64,000 bases of DNA from positions 17,304,109-17,368,108 of the forward strand of contig NW_020313005.1 of assembly GCF_003265705.1 (NCBI RefSeq). Reading direction: 5' to 3'. The notes beneath the pieces are model-generated. The model was not told where the DNA came from and made no database searches. It saw nothing but the letters and a program-made list of their open reading frames with translations. The stretch is from Callorhinus ursinus (lineage: Eukaryota > Chordata > Mammalia > Carnivora > Otariidae). Positions 1-10,544 of this stretch are shown here, in pieces. The position numbers were made by a program, and so were the translations under genes. Within the stretch, counting starts at the first letter, position 1. Each line of letters starts with the position of its first letter.

Positions 1-681
1 TGGATAGGTCTGTTGCCAATCTAATGTTTCTACCATTGTAGTTTACATATCTCTTCTCCTGAGCTGCTTTCAGCATTTTCTCTTTGTCTCTGAGACTCGT
101 AAGTTTTACTATTAGATGTCGTGGTGTTGACCTATTTTTATTGATTTTAAGAGGGGTTCTCTGTGCCTCCTGGATTTTGATGCCTGTTTCCTTCCCCACA
201 TGAGGGAAGTTCTCTGCTATTATTTGCTCCAATATACCTTCTGCCCCTCTCTCTCTTTCTTCTTCTTCTGGGATCCCAATTATTCTAATGTTGTTTCGTC
301 TTATCGTATCGCTTATCTCTCGAATTCTGCCCTCGTGATCCTGTAGTTGTTTCTCCCTCTTTTTCTCAGCCTCTTTATTTTCCATCATTTGGTCTTCTAT
401 ATTGCTGATTCTCTCTTCTGCCTCATTTATCCTAGCAGTTAGTGCCCCCATTTTTTATCGCACCTCATAAGTAGCCTTTTTGATTTCGACTTGGTTAGAT
501 TTTAGTTCTTTTATTTCTCCAGAAAGGGTGTCTCTAATAACTTCCACGCTTTTTTCAAGCCCAGCTAGTATCTTTAAAGTCATGATTCTGAACTCTAGGT
601 CTGACCTCGTAGTAATATCCGTATTGAGTAGGTCCCTGGCAGACGGTACTACCTCTTGTTCTTTTTGCTGAGGTGATTCTC
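1..681 (-). pseudogene. L1 ORF1 fragment, interrupted
   Basis: ORF1 of L1 encodes a coiled-coil RNA-binding chaperone. Here the frame begins just after the normal start region (SPQQKEQEVVPSARDL at about 681-635), runs through the helical N-terminal part, meets a TAA stop near 459 (in EVR*KMGALTARINEAEERIS), then continues in the same reading sense through the RNA-binding part to the window edge. The normal N-terminal methionine context seen in the 62.45 kb copy (MTRRKK) is replaced by 5' UTR-derived sequence. The upstream ATG at about 698 reads MAEEEENHLSKKNKR and then a stop, so it is in another frame. Confidence 0.88.
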
Positions 682-712
682 CTCCTCCTCTGCCATCTTG
701 CTCTGCCCCTTA
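1..712 (-). mobile_element. LINE-1, 5' part with ORF1, internally deleted 5' UTR
   Basis: Read on the minus strand, the segment starts at about 712 with the typical carnivore L1 5'-terminal motif (gcagagcaagatggcagagg, about 708-689). It passes almost at once into ORF1 at about 681-671. Downstream the reverse translation gives ORF1 residues such as EFRIMTLKILAGLEKSVEVI and, near position 100-230, KETGIKIQEAQRTPLKIN and STPRHLIVKLTSLRDKEK, which are typical of the L1 ORF1 RNA-binding domain. The ORF1 frame carries an in-frame TAA at about 459, so it is not functional. The element continues beyond the left edge. Compared with the L1 at 62.2-62.5 kb it differs at roughly ten positions over the shared 200 bases, so both belong to closely related subfamilies. 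Almost the whole 5' UTR is missing. Confidence 0.93.
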
Positions 713-784
713 GTTAAACCTTTGATAAGCCTTTATCTAACCCTTCTGGTAACACCATCAATCATGTTGATTCACATAGAAGGA

Positions 785-905
785 AACTAGAATTTAGAGA
801 AATTAGATAAGTTACCTAAAATCACACAGCTAATGAGATCATAGGGTCGGAGCTGGAAGCCAGGTCTGACTCTAGAACCCAAGTCTTTTACCACTGTGTG
901 ATGTG
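785..905 (-). repeat. MIR relic
   Basis: The segment with gttacctaaaatcacacagc and the following ggagctggaagccaggtctgac-type stretch is the reverse complement of the MIR core (property of MIR: tRNA-derived, with the conserved tgtgtgacc..aagttac core). Diverged, boundaries approximate. Confidence 0.75.
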
Positions 906-910
906 TCCTC

Positions 911-1349
911 AGTTTAGGAGAACAAGTGGTTTAATGTTGTGTCTTTATTCTTTGTGTGATTAAAGTACATACTTGTGAATTTCTATAATCAGTTCCTTAT
1001 AATGAACATCAAAGACAGAAGCTGAGCCTATGGACCAGACCCAATTCAGTTCGGCCTGATCAGTGTTTACTGGGTCCTTCCTACCGTTTGTACAGACAGT
1101 ATTTGGCCATTAAGGGAGAGAAGCTCATTGGGAAATATTCTGACCCCGGTACTTTGTACATTAACAACCTAATAAGCCCTAGAAGTACCCCCAAAATCTC
1201 ATAGTGCCAAGCCTTTCCCAGCTGGCCACCCACCCATTCCAGAGAACATCCCCCTCCCTGGCAACAATGAAAAAGAATAAGGGGCCTAATTGACTTCTAA
1301 GGTATTCCCCTCCTGGTCATGTTATAATCTTCAAAATGATAATACTAAC
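911..1349. other. No recognisable feature
   Basis: Unique-looking, moderately AT-rich sequence. I see no coding frame with family motifs and no repeat I can name. Confidence 0.6.
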
Positions 1350-1490
1350 AGCAGCACGATATTATAAATGATAACAGTTAGCATTTGTTGGGCATCAACT
1401 GGTGAATCAAGCACTCTGCTAATAACTTTAGTCACTTACTTAATTAATGATGGGACCAGAATTAAAATTCAAGTCTGCCTAAAAACAAAA
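1350..1490 (-). repeat. MIR 3'-part relic
   Basis: The order gcatttgttgggc, agcactctgctaataactttagtcacttact and atgatgggacc follows the reverse complement of the MIR 3' region (growth-point text 'ttactgagcgcttactatgtgcc...ctcatttaatcc'). Strongly diverged. Confidence 0.5.
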
Positions 1491-2570
1491 CCCCATTACA
1501 GGTCAAAATGTAACCCTGTTCTTCCAAGTTACTTCACACTCACTTGTGAAACTAAACCCCTAGCAAGTGATTTCTGGGCACTGTCTCTTCAAATGGGATC
1601 TATGAGTGTTAACAAAAGTAATTAAATGAAAAGGGTGTGCTCTTCATTTACCTATCAAGTCAAATCCAACTCCAAAGGACTTTTCCTTACTTCACTTGCA
1701 GATTTTCCTTTCTTCCAACCCTCAACATATCTTTCTTCTTTTTCTCCTACTCCTGAACTGAGGAACAGCTCCTGCTTGACTACTGGATGGAGACATAGTC
1801 CTGTTGTTCCAGAAATGATAAAGGGGAAAGCTTTGGAGATTGACACAAGGATCCTTGTAGAGTGGCTTTACTTTATGTACAGACAGAAGGGAAGGTGGTG
1901 GGGGTGGCACAGGCGGACCTCCTGGGATTAGCCCTTCCAGGAAAAGGCTCTGACTTATCCCCCAAATGACAAAACCAAATCAGCACGTCATTATCCCGTG
2001 ACAGGAGATGTTCAGACAAATGCAAGGGAGGCAGGCAGCAGCGGTCTGAAGAGAGTGGCATGGAGGTCAGGGAAGTCAGAGTCGGTCTGGGAATTCTGGG
2101 ACAGCTGCCATTGTTGGAACAGGAAGAGTGTCTCCCTAACAGGCTGTTTATTGGGTTGCTAATTGCCCATTTCTCTCTATATATCCGGCTTGAGCAAGGG
2201 CAGCTCTGTCCAAAGAGAAACCCTAAGAGCTGAAGATGGATTTAGGAAGGCACAATAGATCCATAAAAATAGATGAATAAATAACGACATTAACTTTTAA
2301 TGTAAATAGGACTGAAGCATTCTTATTACCTTATTTCTTCAAGATATAAGAGGAAATTCCTTCTGCCAATTTGAACAGCTTCAAAGTGTCCTTGAGAGCA
2401 CTTGGAAGAAGAAAAAGGACGCAAGTACCAGATAATATCTGCTTACAGGTGCCAAGGGGGACTCAAAAGTGTTCATAGAACTGGGGAAGTATATTGTTGT
2501 TCAAATAGCTATAAACCTAACTGGACTGAAAGGAAGCCAGTCACTATGAGAGCAAGCCAAACTATGGACT
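1491..2570. other. No recognisable feature
   Basis: Unique sequence. Frames of 60-100 codons on both strands overlap each other and show no domain signature. I see no splice-flanked conserved exon. Confidence 0.6.
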
Positions 2571-2574
2571 TGGG

Positions 2575-2715
2575 CTCATTCATTCATTCACTGGACACAT
2601 ACTGAGATCTTCCTATGTGTTAGGTGGTGATTACACTTTGTAGTTATAAAGATGAGCCAGCCATGGTTGTGCTGTCAGCGAGCTTGTGGTCTAACTGGAG
2701 GGTAGCAGACAGAAT
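2575..2715 (-). repeat. L2 3'-end relic
   Basis: attcattcattcactggacacatactgag, tatgtgttaggtg and gagcttgtggtctaactggaggg follow the reverse complement of the L2 LINE 3' end (contrast: agctccatgagggcag...gtgcctggcacatagtaggtgctc on the sense strand). Confidence 0.65.
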
Positions 2716-2945
2716 GTCCCTGTAGAACATTGACTGAGGCTGAGGCTGTCCAGGAACAGTCTCAGTATTCTCTGGGGCTGAGGTAAGTTGTAGCCAGGGC
2801 TGAAGGCCAGAGCAGCCAAGAAATCAAGGAAGGCTCAAGTTGAGTAGAAAGAATTCTTAAAGCCATGTGACAAGTTGTTTAGTGCCTCAAATGCCCTGGC
2901 ACTATCATATGTACCTTTGTGTGCTCCATCTCTAACCCACAGAAT
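2716..2945. other. No recognisable feature
   Basis: Short unique spacer between old repeats. Confidence 0.5.
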
Positions 2946-2949
2946 GTTC

Positions 2950-3090
2950 TTCTGATAGCTATTATTCACCTATTTTCTGGAGACGGGACTTAGGCTCAGA
3001 GAAGTTGAGTGCCTTAACAAAGTCACACAGCAGGTGTGGAACTGAGCCACAGTCCTTTGTATTTGAACTTTAAATAGCATTCCACCACTG
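2950..3090 (-). repeat. MIR relic
   Basis: Contains gctcagagaagttgagtgcc followed by aacaaagtcacacagcaggtg and a gaactgagcc stretch, the reverse complement of the MIR core. Confidence 0.75.
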
Positions 3091-4025
3091 CCATTCTAAT
3101 CCTCTGCATGCCGAGACCAGATTAATTTTTTACTAAAACTCATTTCTTATAATAGTATACTCACCACCTTCAAAGTATCCTTATTTTAAAGGAATCCCCA
3201 GTTCCTTGGCTTTGAATTTAAAGCTCCACAGCACCTGGTTCTGTGCTAGCATTCTGGTTTTGCCTTTCATCAGTTCTTTAACATACCCTCCACATAAATT
3301 AAACCAAACTACTTGTCATGTCTGAAAACTTCGTTAATTTCCCCACATCCATATTAATTAAAAAGGCTGTTGTTACTGATTAAATGTGGGAGGCATAGAA
3401 GTAGAAGATGACAAAGTTGATTCTGCATTTTCAAGGCTGAGTGATTCAGAATGCTGGTGCCATCCAATAAAACAGGAAAGTCATGAGGAGGGGTGTTTTA
3501 GGGGGAAAGGATAAATCTTGTTTTAGTGTCTTGTTTGAGTTGACAGTAGAACCTTCAGGACAACAGCCTGGTTTCCAGTTAGAAAACTGGCCCGAAGTTC
3601 AGAAGGGCAGTCAGTGCAGGAATTGAGTTTGGAACTGTCATGGGTAAGAAGAAAGTGACCCCAGAGAAGGAAGGGAGATGGGAACAGAGAACTGCATACT
3701 GAATCTTGGGGGGGGGGGGCCCAAGGGCCTGTTATGGTTACAGATGGACAGATGGATGTTGGACTAAATGAGAGGAAAACTTCAAGCAAAAGCACAGATT
3801 CCTCCCAACATTTCTAGGAAAAAAAATAGAAAGAAGCAAGAGAATAATTGGATTCCCAAAGTGAGGCTCTTCAATTTGTCCTATTTACTCTTAGGAGCTT
3901 TTCTTAATGATTGAGTTTGGAGGCATGGAGCAAACACACTATATGAATCTGAGCTATTGCTTATCTTCACATTGTGACCTTGCTTTTTAAATGAATATTT
4001 GGAAATAACTCACTAACATAAATGG
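3091..4025. other. Mostly unique sequence with a 12-G run
   Basis: The part from about 3120 to 3300 weakly resembles L2 coding-side sequence (ttccttggctttgaatttaaagctccacagcacctgg). A run of about 12 G lies at 3708-3719. The rest is unassigned. Confidence 0.45.
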
Positions 4026-4027
4026 AG

Positions 4028-4900
4028 CTTCCACGAGCATTCCAGGCACTGGGTATACCATGGTGAGCAAGATAAAGCCCCTGCTGTGGTGGAGTCTGCT
4101 TTGTAGTGGATTATACCACTGGCAAGACCATCACTAGGTTTGGCTGCAGAGCTGGCACACAGATTCTCGGGTGTCAGAGAGCTCTGTCAGGGAAGCAGCT
4201 TGGAGCTGGGTCTTACAGGGTAAAAGTTGCTAAGTCTGGGATATAAGATGTGATCAAGTTAATTAGGAAGGTATGGTCAAATTAAGGAGACAATAAAAGC
4301 ATCTATGGAATTACCTTCAGACAGTTCAGTTTGCCTGAATACAACTTACCAGGCAGGATGACAGTGTTTAGGTCTGTGTGAAGTGATGGAGAAGAGCAGG
4401 GACCAGGTTGCACACCATGCTAAAGAGTGTTGATTTTATCCTTCAGATGATAGGAAACCACTGGAAGATTTTAAGTGGAACAGTCACATAGTTCTGATTA
4501 TATTTTAGAGAGATTTTTCTGGTGGATGGAGGATGAATTGGAGAATGTGAAAACAGGGGGGCACTTTAGGAAGCTGCTCTAGTTGTCCAGGCAAGTGATG
4601 ATAATAAGAGTTTGAACCACAGTAGTGATGGTAGAGATAAAGAAGGTTGTATGGATTCTGAACGTCTTTTGGAAACAAAATTGCTACAACTGGTAATACA
4701 CAAGATGTGGAGGATGAGAGCCAGGGCCACGGGAGACTTGTGCAGGTCCATTCCAGGTGACTGAGGGCATTGTAACACTGCTCAGAAGATTGGCTTCTGA
4801 GGAAAGGTATTAAGGTCAGTTTGGGAGGTGTTGAATCTGAGATTATTCTGATATATCAGTAGGAGATACCTGGCAGATACATGAATATACAAATCTAAAT
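4028..4900 (-). repeat. L2 relic, long
   Basis: The left part (ccaggcactgggtataccatggtgagcaagataaagcccc) is the L2 3' end in reverse. The segment then continues through ORF2-side sequence (gaagattttaagtggaacagtcac at about 4465 and gctctagttgtccaggcaagtgatgataat at about 4577-4606) in the order expected for a reverse-oriented L2. Many indels; no open frame survives. Confidence 0.8.
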
Positions 4901-6685
4901 CTTGGCAAAGTCTAGGCTGGACATACAGATTTAGGAAGAAGAGCCCTGATCCTTGTCCCACACCAACAATTCTGCGGCAGCCAGAGAAAGAGCAGGCTTT
5001 GATGGAAATAAAGGAAACACTGTCAGAAAAGGGCTAAAGTTTGTACGAATTTCACAGAAGTGAGAGCATAGAACTCCAAGAAGGAAATGGGTAATTATAC
5101 CAAATAGAACAGAGAAGTCCACTAAAAAGATAATTGAATTAAGAAATCAAAATGGTGGTTCTCCATGTTGCAACTATCCTCCCTTTAGAACCCCACCCCT
5201 AAACTGTGGGTTCTTGGCATGAGTGCGCTTGCATCCAGAAGCATGGTCTGGCCACAGTGAGGTTCCTACCACCCCTTTCACTGTATTTCTGGACTCCAGC
5301 GGACATTGAGGTTGTTCCAACATTTCATCATGGAATAGGTTTAATTTAGGTGGCACAGAAGTGCACTTACTTAATAGTTGTGGATGAATCCACAGACACT
5401 GCAAAAGTCTTCACAAGCGAGACCAATTTCACTGATGTTGCAGGGAATGGGAAAATGTCTTAAAAGTGAGACACTGGGGACCCCATGCAAAGAAGCAGTA
5501 AAGCATTACCAAGGCTCTGTGGTAGCAACTGCTGATGGTGATTATTCATTTTGTGTGAAGAAAGCAAACTCTTGCTTTCTGGGACTTAGAAACAAACATT
5601 TTTTTGTAGTAGTAGAACGCATGCTGGTATAACACTTGCTGCATATATTAACCTATGAGACCAAGCTATTTCTAGAATTTTGAAGGGGAAAAATTAAGTG
5701 TCTACTTCATGGGAGGTGTAGCATAAAAATCTATAGGTTTGAGGAAGATTTCGCTTGTTATTTCTTTAAAAATAACACATCTTGTAGGTGAGAATATATG
5801 GTATAGATGGTAATTGCTTTTTTGCTGGAGCTGCAGTTTCATCCTCCTCTCTTTCTCCTCCAATATTAATTATCAGGCCTAAAAATAGTCCATTGTGGGA
5901 TCTGTGTGCCTCCGGGAGGCTTCTACGGAAATCTGACATCTGTGCAGAAGGCTCCACGGAGATGTGTGTTTCTGTGAAGCTGTCTCGTGTTTGTGAATTC
6001 AGTAAACACTTGCATAGTGAATGCTGAAGGGTCTGTCTCTCACAGTGCTTATGAGTGGCAGCTTGTGAGAACAGTGTCTTTCTGAGCAGACATGACTCAC
6101 AGTGCCTGGCGGGAATAGAGAATGCATGGAATATTTATGATTAAGAGCATTCACGAAGATAGAAAAATATTGATACAGTAACATACCACAGTGTAACTAT
6201 TGTTTGCAACCAAAATGCCATGGTCTTTTGTAGTTTCTTTTTTTTTGCATGTACCTATAAACAGGTGTTCATCCCCCCACACCTCATTTGGAGAAAAAGC
6301 GTATGAAGAAACTTAAAAAACAGAAAATATATCAAGTTGTTTGCATTCACAGTCAGTTAAGGTATAGTTAGAAGGATACTAGAAGTCTTCATAGACCAAT
6401 ACATATCTTCTGGAATTAGGGACTCATGGCTTTGCAGTATGTCTCCTCCTAAAAAGACAACAATCACTCTTGCTCAAGTTATTCCCCACTTGGTAAGATT
6501 TCATTCCATCAGATATTCTTTGCTTATCTTTCTGGAATGAATGGTACTTTGATGAGAGGTCAGCTGAAATAAAGGAGAGAGGGATAACTTTGTAGCATGG
6601 AAATAGTGGGCATGTTTCCTAATCAGGACACATGTTTTGACAAATGAGTGTTTTGCTAGGGAAAGTAAAATTGATTACTTTTAAG
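4901..6685. other. Mostly unique; possible hAT transposase fossil at 5350-5450
   Basis: No firm feature. On the plus strand around 5372-5420 one frame reads VVDESTDTAKVFTSET, reminiscent of the DESTD segment of hAT transposases, but no further domain can be followed, so this is only a suggestion. Confidence 0.35.
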
Positions 6686-6697
6686 TTTGGATGTTCC

Positions 6698-6915
6698 GGG
6701 GCCCCTGGGTGGCTCAGTCGCTTGAGAGTCTGCCTTCGGCTCAGGTCATGGTCCCAGGGTCCTGGGATCGAGCCCTGCATCGGGCTCCCTGCTCCACGGG
6801 AAGCCTGCTTCTCCCTCTCCCGCTCTCCCTGCTTGTGTTCCCTCTCTCACTGTGTCTCTCTCCGTCAAATAAATAAAATCTTTAAAAAAAATAAAAGAAA
6901 TAAAAAATAAATAAA
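6698..6915 (+). mobile_element. Can-SINE
   Basis: The copy begins ggcccctgggtggctcagtc, has the internal Pol III-type B-box-like segment gggatcgagccc at about 6765, a CT-rich middle and a tail of aaataaataaaatc plus A-rich sequence. It is flanked by an imperfect target-site duplication, tttggatgttcc (6686-6697) and ttgggatgttcc (6916-6927), differing by one base. Confidence 0.96.
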
Positions 6916-6927
6916 TTGGGATGTTCC

Positions 6928-7452
6928 TGAAAATCTGAGATGTGTGGTCACATAACTATGTGGGGGTGGTCTTGATAAGAAGTCTTAGGTGAAGTCTCCA
7001 AGTGGGGAGCTCTGTGTATCAGGGTGCATATAAAAGCTGCCCAGAGCATTTTGGGAGGCAGGCATGCGATCCAGGAGGAGGTAAAGGTGCAGGAAAAAGA
7101 GGCAGAAGCAGAGCAGAAGGAATTATTTCATAATCCGGTTCACAGGGGGATTGTTTTTCCACAGTTGTTCATGCTACGGATTTCTTGGTTTTAACTTTTA
7201 ATCTCAAATGGTTATTTTACCATCAGTGCCTTTGATCAACCTTCTGGATATTGGTTAATTCCCTCATATTGCTTTAATATGTGTGTGCGTTACATGCAAT
7301 TATATAAAATATACAATATGGGTATATGTTTCATACGATTGAAAACCAAATTTCATTAAAGTTAACTATTTGATTCAGCAGATATTTTCTAAGTACCTAT
7401 TAAGTGTAAAAATGACGTAAGTCACTGGGAATTGTGGATTATGATATGTATT
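6928..7452. other. No recognisable feature
   Basis: AT-rich unique spacer between two same-strand SINEs. Confidence 0.55.
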
Positions 7453-7465
7453 TAAATGTTGAGGA

Positions 7466-7666
7466 GGGGGGACCTGGGTGGCTCAGTCGTTAAGCGTCTG
7501 CCTTCGGCTCAGGTCATGATCCCAGGGTCCTGGGATCGAGCCCCGCATCGGGCTCCCTGCTCAGCAGGGAGTCTGCTTCTCCCTCTCCCACTCCCCCTGC
7601 TTGTGTTCCCTCTCTCACTGTGTTTCTCTCTGTCAAATAGATAAATAAAAGAAAAAAGAAAAAAAA
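7466..7666 (+). mobile_element. Can-SINE
   Basis: Begins with a G run and acctgggtggctcagtcgttaagcg, has gggatcgagccccgcatcggg in the B-box region and ends in an A-rich tail. A perfect 13-bp target-site duplication, taaatgttgagga, lies at 7453-7465 and 7667-7679. Confidence 0.97.
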
Positions 7667-7679
7667 TAAATGTTGAGGA

Positions 7680-8543
7680 ATTTCCCCATTGTAGAAGAAC
7701 AATAACTCAGGTATTTATGTACTCATTATTACTCATTTAACAGAATATGAATCTGGGCCCACATTGCTTTCTTGCTGTCATACATCACATATCAGGGTTG
7801 CTGGTTCTTCTGTTCAGTTGGTGTGTATAGGAGTTGAAAATGCACTTTATTTTTAGCCTAAAGAAAACATAATTTGGAAGACAAATTTGTTGCAATAAAA
7901 AAATTCTTACAGTTCATCTCATACCAAATAAACTACAGCAACTCATCATGTTGAGTAACAAGAGAGGAAAGTCCACATGGAGAAGTTGGAAAGACTTGCT
8001 TTGGCCTTTGGTCCTTCCACATGGACACATGTGTGAAGACTACTTCCTGAATGTCATCCAAGTTGTCATTTCCATAATCTTCAGGTTTGCAAAAATCTCA
8101 AGTTGGAAGCTTAAAGACATCCACTCCAATAATGTCTTCACTGATCTCTGGGCCGATTGGTCAGATACCTTTATTGCTTAGAATAGAGAATCATTAGACT
8201 TTTTGTCTGGGCCTCTAGGTTTTCCAAACATTGTCGTGGGAGCATGAGGGTTTGGTCAGGGTACCTCGGAGCATGTGGGACAGAGCTGTTCAGGGAGAGC
8301 CCCCAAAACTAAGCTGGTGGGGTCCGGGCCCTACACACGCTCCTTCCCTGAATTTAACTTTGACTTATTGTGTTCTGTATGAAGTTTCATTTGAAAATAA
8401 AAAGTGATTATTCAGTTTTATTAGTTTGGAAACCACTGATTGACATTATCCTTATATATCTCTGAAAATAACCTAAATGTTCACCTAAAGGGGCATGTTT
8501 GAATAGGTCGTGGCAGTACTATTATGGGTATTATGTAGCAGAT
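7680..8543. other. No recognisable feature
   Basis: Unique sequence. A 77-codon frame at 7948-8181 lacks any motif or supporting composition. Confidence 0.5.
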
Positions 8544-8559
8544 AAAAAGGATAAGATAG

Positions 8560-8754
8560 GGCCCCTGGGTGGCTCAGTTGGTTAGGCGACTGCCTTCGGC
8601 TCGGGTCATGATCCCGGAGTCCCGGGATTGAGTCCCGCACCTGGCTCCCTGCTCGGCGGGGAGCCTGCTTCTCCCTCTGACCCTCCCCCCCATGTACTCT
8701 CTCTCTCTCATTCTCGCTCTCTCAAATAAATAAATTTAAAAAAATAATAATTAA
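8560..8754 (+). mobile_element. Can-SINE
   Basis: Head gcccctgggtggctcagttgg, B-box-like gggattgagtcccgc, CT-rich segment and aaataaataaattt tail. A perfect 16-bp target-site duplication, aaaaaggataagatag, lies at 8544-8559 and 8755-8770. Confidence 0.97.
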
Positions 8755-8770
8755 AAAAAGGATAAGATAG

Positions 8771-9695
8771 ATGCATTTGCTGTTAAATAAGCTGATGTAG
8801 TAATAGTGTTAAGTTTTAAAAAGACAAGTTGCAAAAAATACTTATCGAATGATCCCATTTGTATAAAAATACATATAAATCAAGACTATAGACTCCTTTA
8901 AGTACAACTAGGTGTAGGCATTTGGTGGTTTCTCCAAGTTAAGATTTTGGTAATGAAATAAGTGAGACCCACCAAAGTCTGTCTGGAAAAGTGAAATGTG
9001 AGCCTGTCACTTTTTTTTCTTTCTTTTTTTTTTTTTTTTCTCCTGGGCCGAAGTCCATTGGTTTGTGCTTGGCTCAGGTTTTTATCTGCTGACCAGCAAT
9101 AAAATTGATCACAGAATTAGCAAAGCCTCCTTGCTTAAACCTTGGTTCTGAGTGAAAGGAGAGAGAACAACCTCCCAAATATAAGCCAAGTTAAATTAAA
9201 GAAAATCTTTTAAAAGGTTGGCTTTAGTATAAAAAAAGAAAGATAAACTAGAAAATGCACACAAATATTGACCAAACTATGGGAGAAGGAATATTAAATG
9301 ACTCAAATTTCAATTTATAAAGGACGATCAGTCAGGGAGTTATTTGTATTAAATTCAGCGGCGGACTGTTCTCATTGCACCTCTCTCCATGGCCTCTCTA
9401 AGAAACAAATTATAGTGTAAATGTATTTTTTGGCACACCAAACATTATGTACCAACTTATTCTTGATTAATATTACAATGTGTTGATGAAATTTTCTAAG
9501 CACTGCTTAGAGCTAAAATGAGAGGAGTTTTTTTTCTTAAATAAAATGTGTTGATACTTGTTTTCATGGTGACTATTAGTTGCATATTCAATTTCATGTT
9601 CATAGAAATGGTGTGCTGGGAAATTATTTTAATAGTCAGAAATATTGAGCTTCTACATGCCTCCCATTCCTCAGCTTTTTTTTTTTAATTTTATT
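8771..9695. other. No recognisable feature; poly-T tract at 9010-9039
   Basis: AT-rich unique sequence. The T-rich run at about 9010-9039 is not followed by a recognisable retroelement head. Confidence 0.5.
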
Positions 9696-9696
9696 C

Positions 9697-9800
9697 TATT
9701 TCAACAAATTTATTGAGACCTACTATGTTCTGGGTAGCACACATGGATTAGAATTCAGGGATATTTTTTGAAAAGCTGTTCCACGCATCAAGAAATCGAT
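9697..9800 (-). repeat. L2 3'-end relic
   Basis: caacaaatttattgagacctactatgttctgggtagcacac follows the reverse complement of the L2 3' terminus. Confidence 0.6.
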
Positions 9801-9839
9801 TGGTTAGTAGGTGGAATAAACACACACTAAAAATGGCAA

Positions 9840-9950
9840 TAAAATTTGATAATATTTTTATAAAATATTTTTATAATTTTTTTAATTTTATAAAATAATA
9901 TCTTTATAAAATAATATTTTATATTTTATAAAATAATATCTTTATAAAAA
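9840..9950. repeat. AT-rich tandem duplication
   Basis: A 27-bp block at 9885-9911 recurs exactly at 9923-9949, giving a 38-bp period. The surrounding 110 bases are almost pure A and T. Confidence 0.9.
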
Positions 9951-10029
9951 GAGGTTGGCACGCAGTGATATGGGGGGAGAGATGAGCTAGACTATTCATT
10001 CATTCCACGTGGGCAGAGAAGATGCTAGG

Positions 10030-10135
10030 ATCTTCTCCACTCCTGTATCTCCAAGCCCCTGGAACAATGCCTGATACCTGGTATGTGTTTAAGGACTACT
10101 TGTTGAAAGAGAGAACGGGAAAAACCATGAATGAA
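10030..10135 (+). repeat. L2 3'-end relic
   Basis: ctgtatctccaagcccctggaac, aatgcctgatacctggtatg and tgaatgaatg follow the sense-strand L2 3' end in order. Confidence 0.7.
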
Positions 10136-10341
10136 TGAAATTTGTCGGAGCAAGCTTCTTGGAAGATAGGACCTTTAAGTTTGATCTGAAAAAAGTAAGA
10201 GAAATAAGGAAAGTGGTAAAGGAACAAAGAGATAGTCCGGGTAGAAACTTGAGTATATTATTAAAAAACAAAACAAAACAAAAAAAACTCATGACAAATG
10301 AATGGAATAAAAGAAATGCTGCAACATTAAAATGCATGCAC

Positions 10342-10530
10342 TTTTTTTTTTAAATATTTTATTTATTTGACAGAGATAGTGAGAGCAGGAACACAAGCAG
10401 GGGGAGTGGGAGAGGGAGAAGCAGACTTCCCGCGGAGCAGGGAGCCCGATGCGGGGCTCGATCCCAGGACCCTGGGATCAGGACCTGAGCCGAAGGCAGA
10501 TGCTTAACGACTGAGCCACCCAGGCGCCCC
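10342..10530 (-). mobile_element. Can-SINE
   Basis: Reads tail first on the plus strand (poly-T, attttatttatttgacagag) and ends with gagccacccaggcgcccc, the reverse of the SINE head. Near-perfect 14-bp target-site duplication, taaaatgcatgcac (10328-10341) and taaaatgcatacac (10531-10544). Confidence 0.97.
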
Positions 10531-10544
10531 TAAAATGCATACAC

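Noticed and set aside
7466..7540. tRNA gene in SINE heads
   Set aside because: The head derives from a tRNA and keeps A- and B-box-like parts, but cannot fold as a tRNA and is followed by the SINE body.
6644..7702. Similar 60-88-codon frames in two places (PSAQVM...GSWDRA)
   Set aside because: They are translations of Can-SINE copies; the same text recurs at 23.2, 13.9 and 56.9 kb.
8190..8400. Processed pseudogene 3' end (aaaataaaaagtg near the end)
   Set aside because: No upstream coding similarity and no poly-A tail with target duplication.
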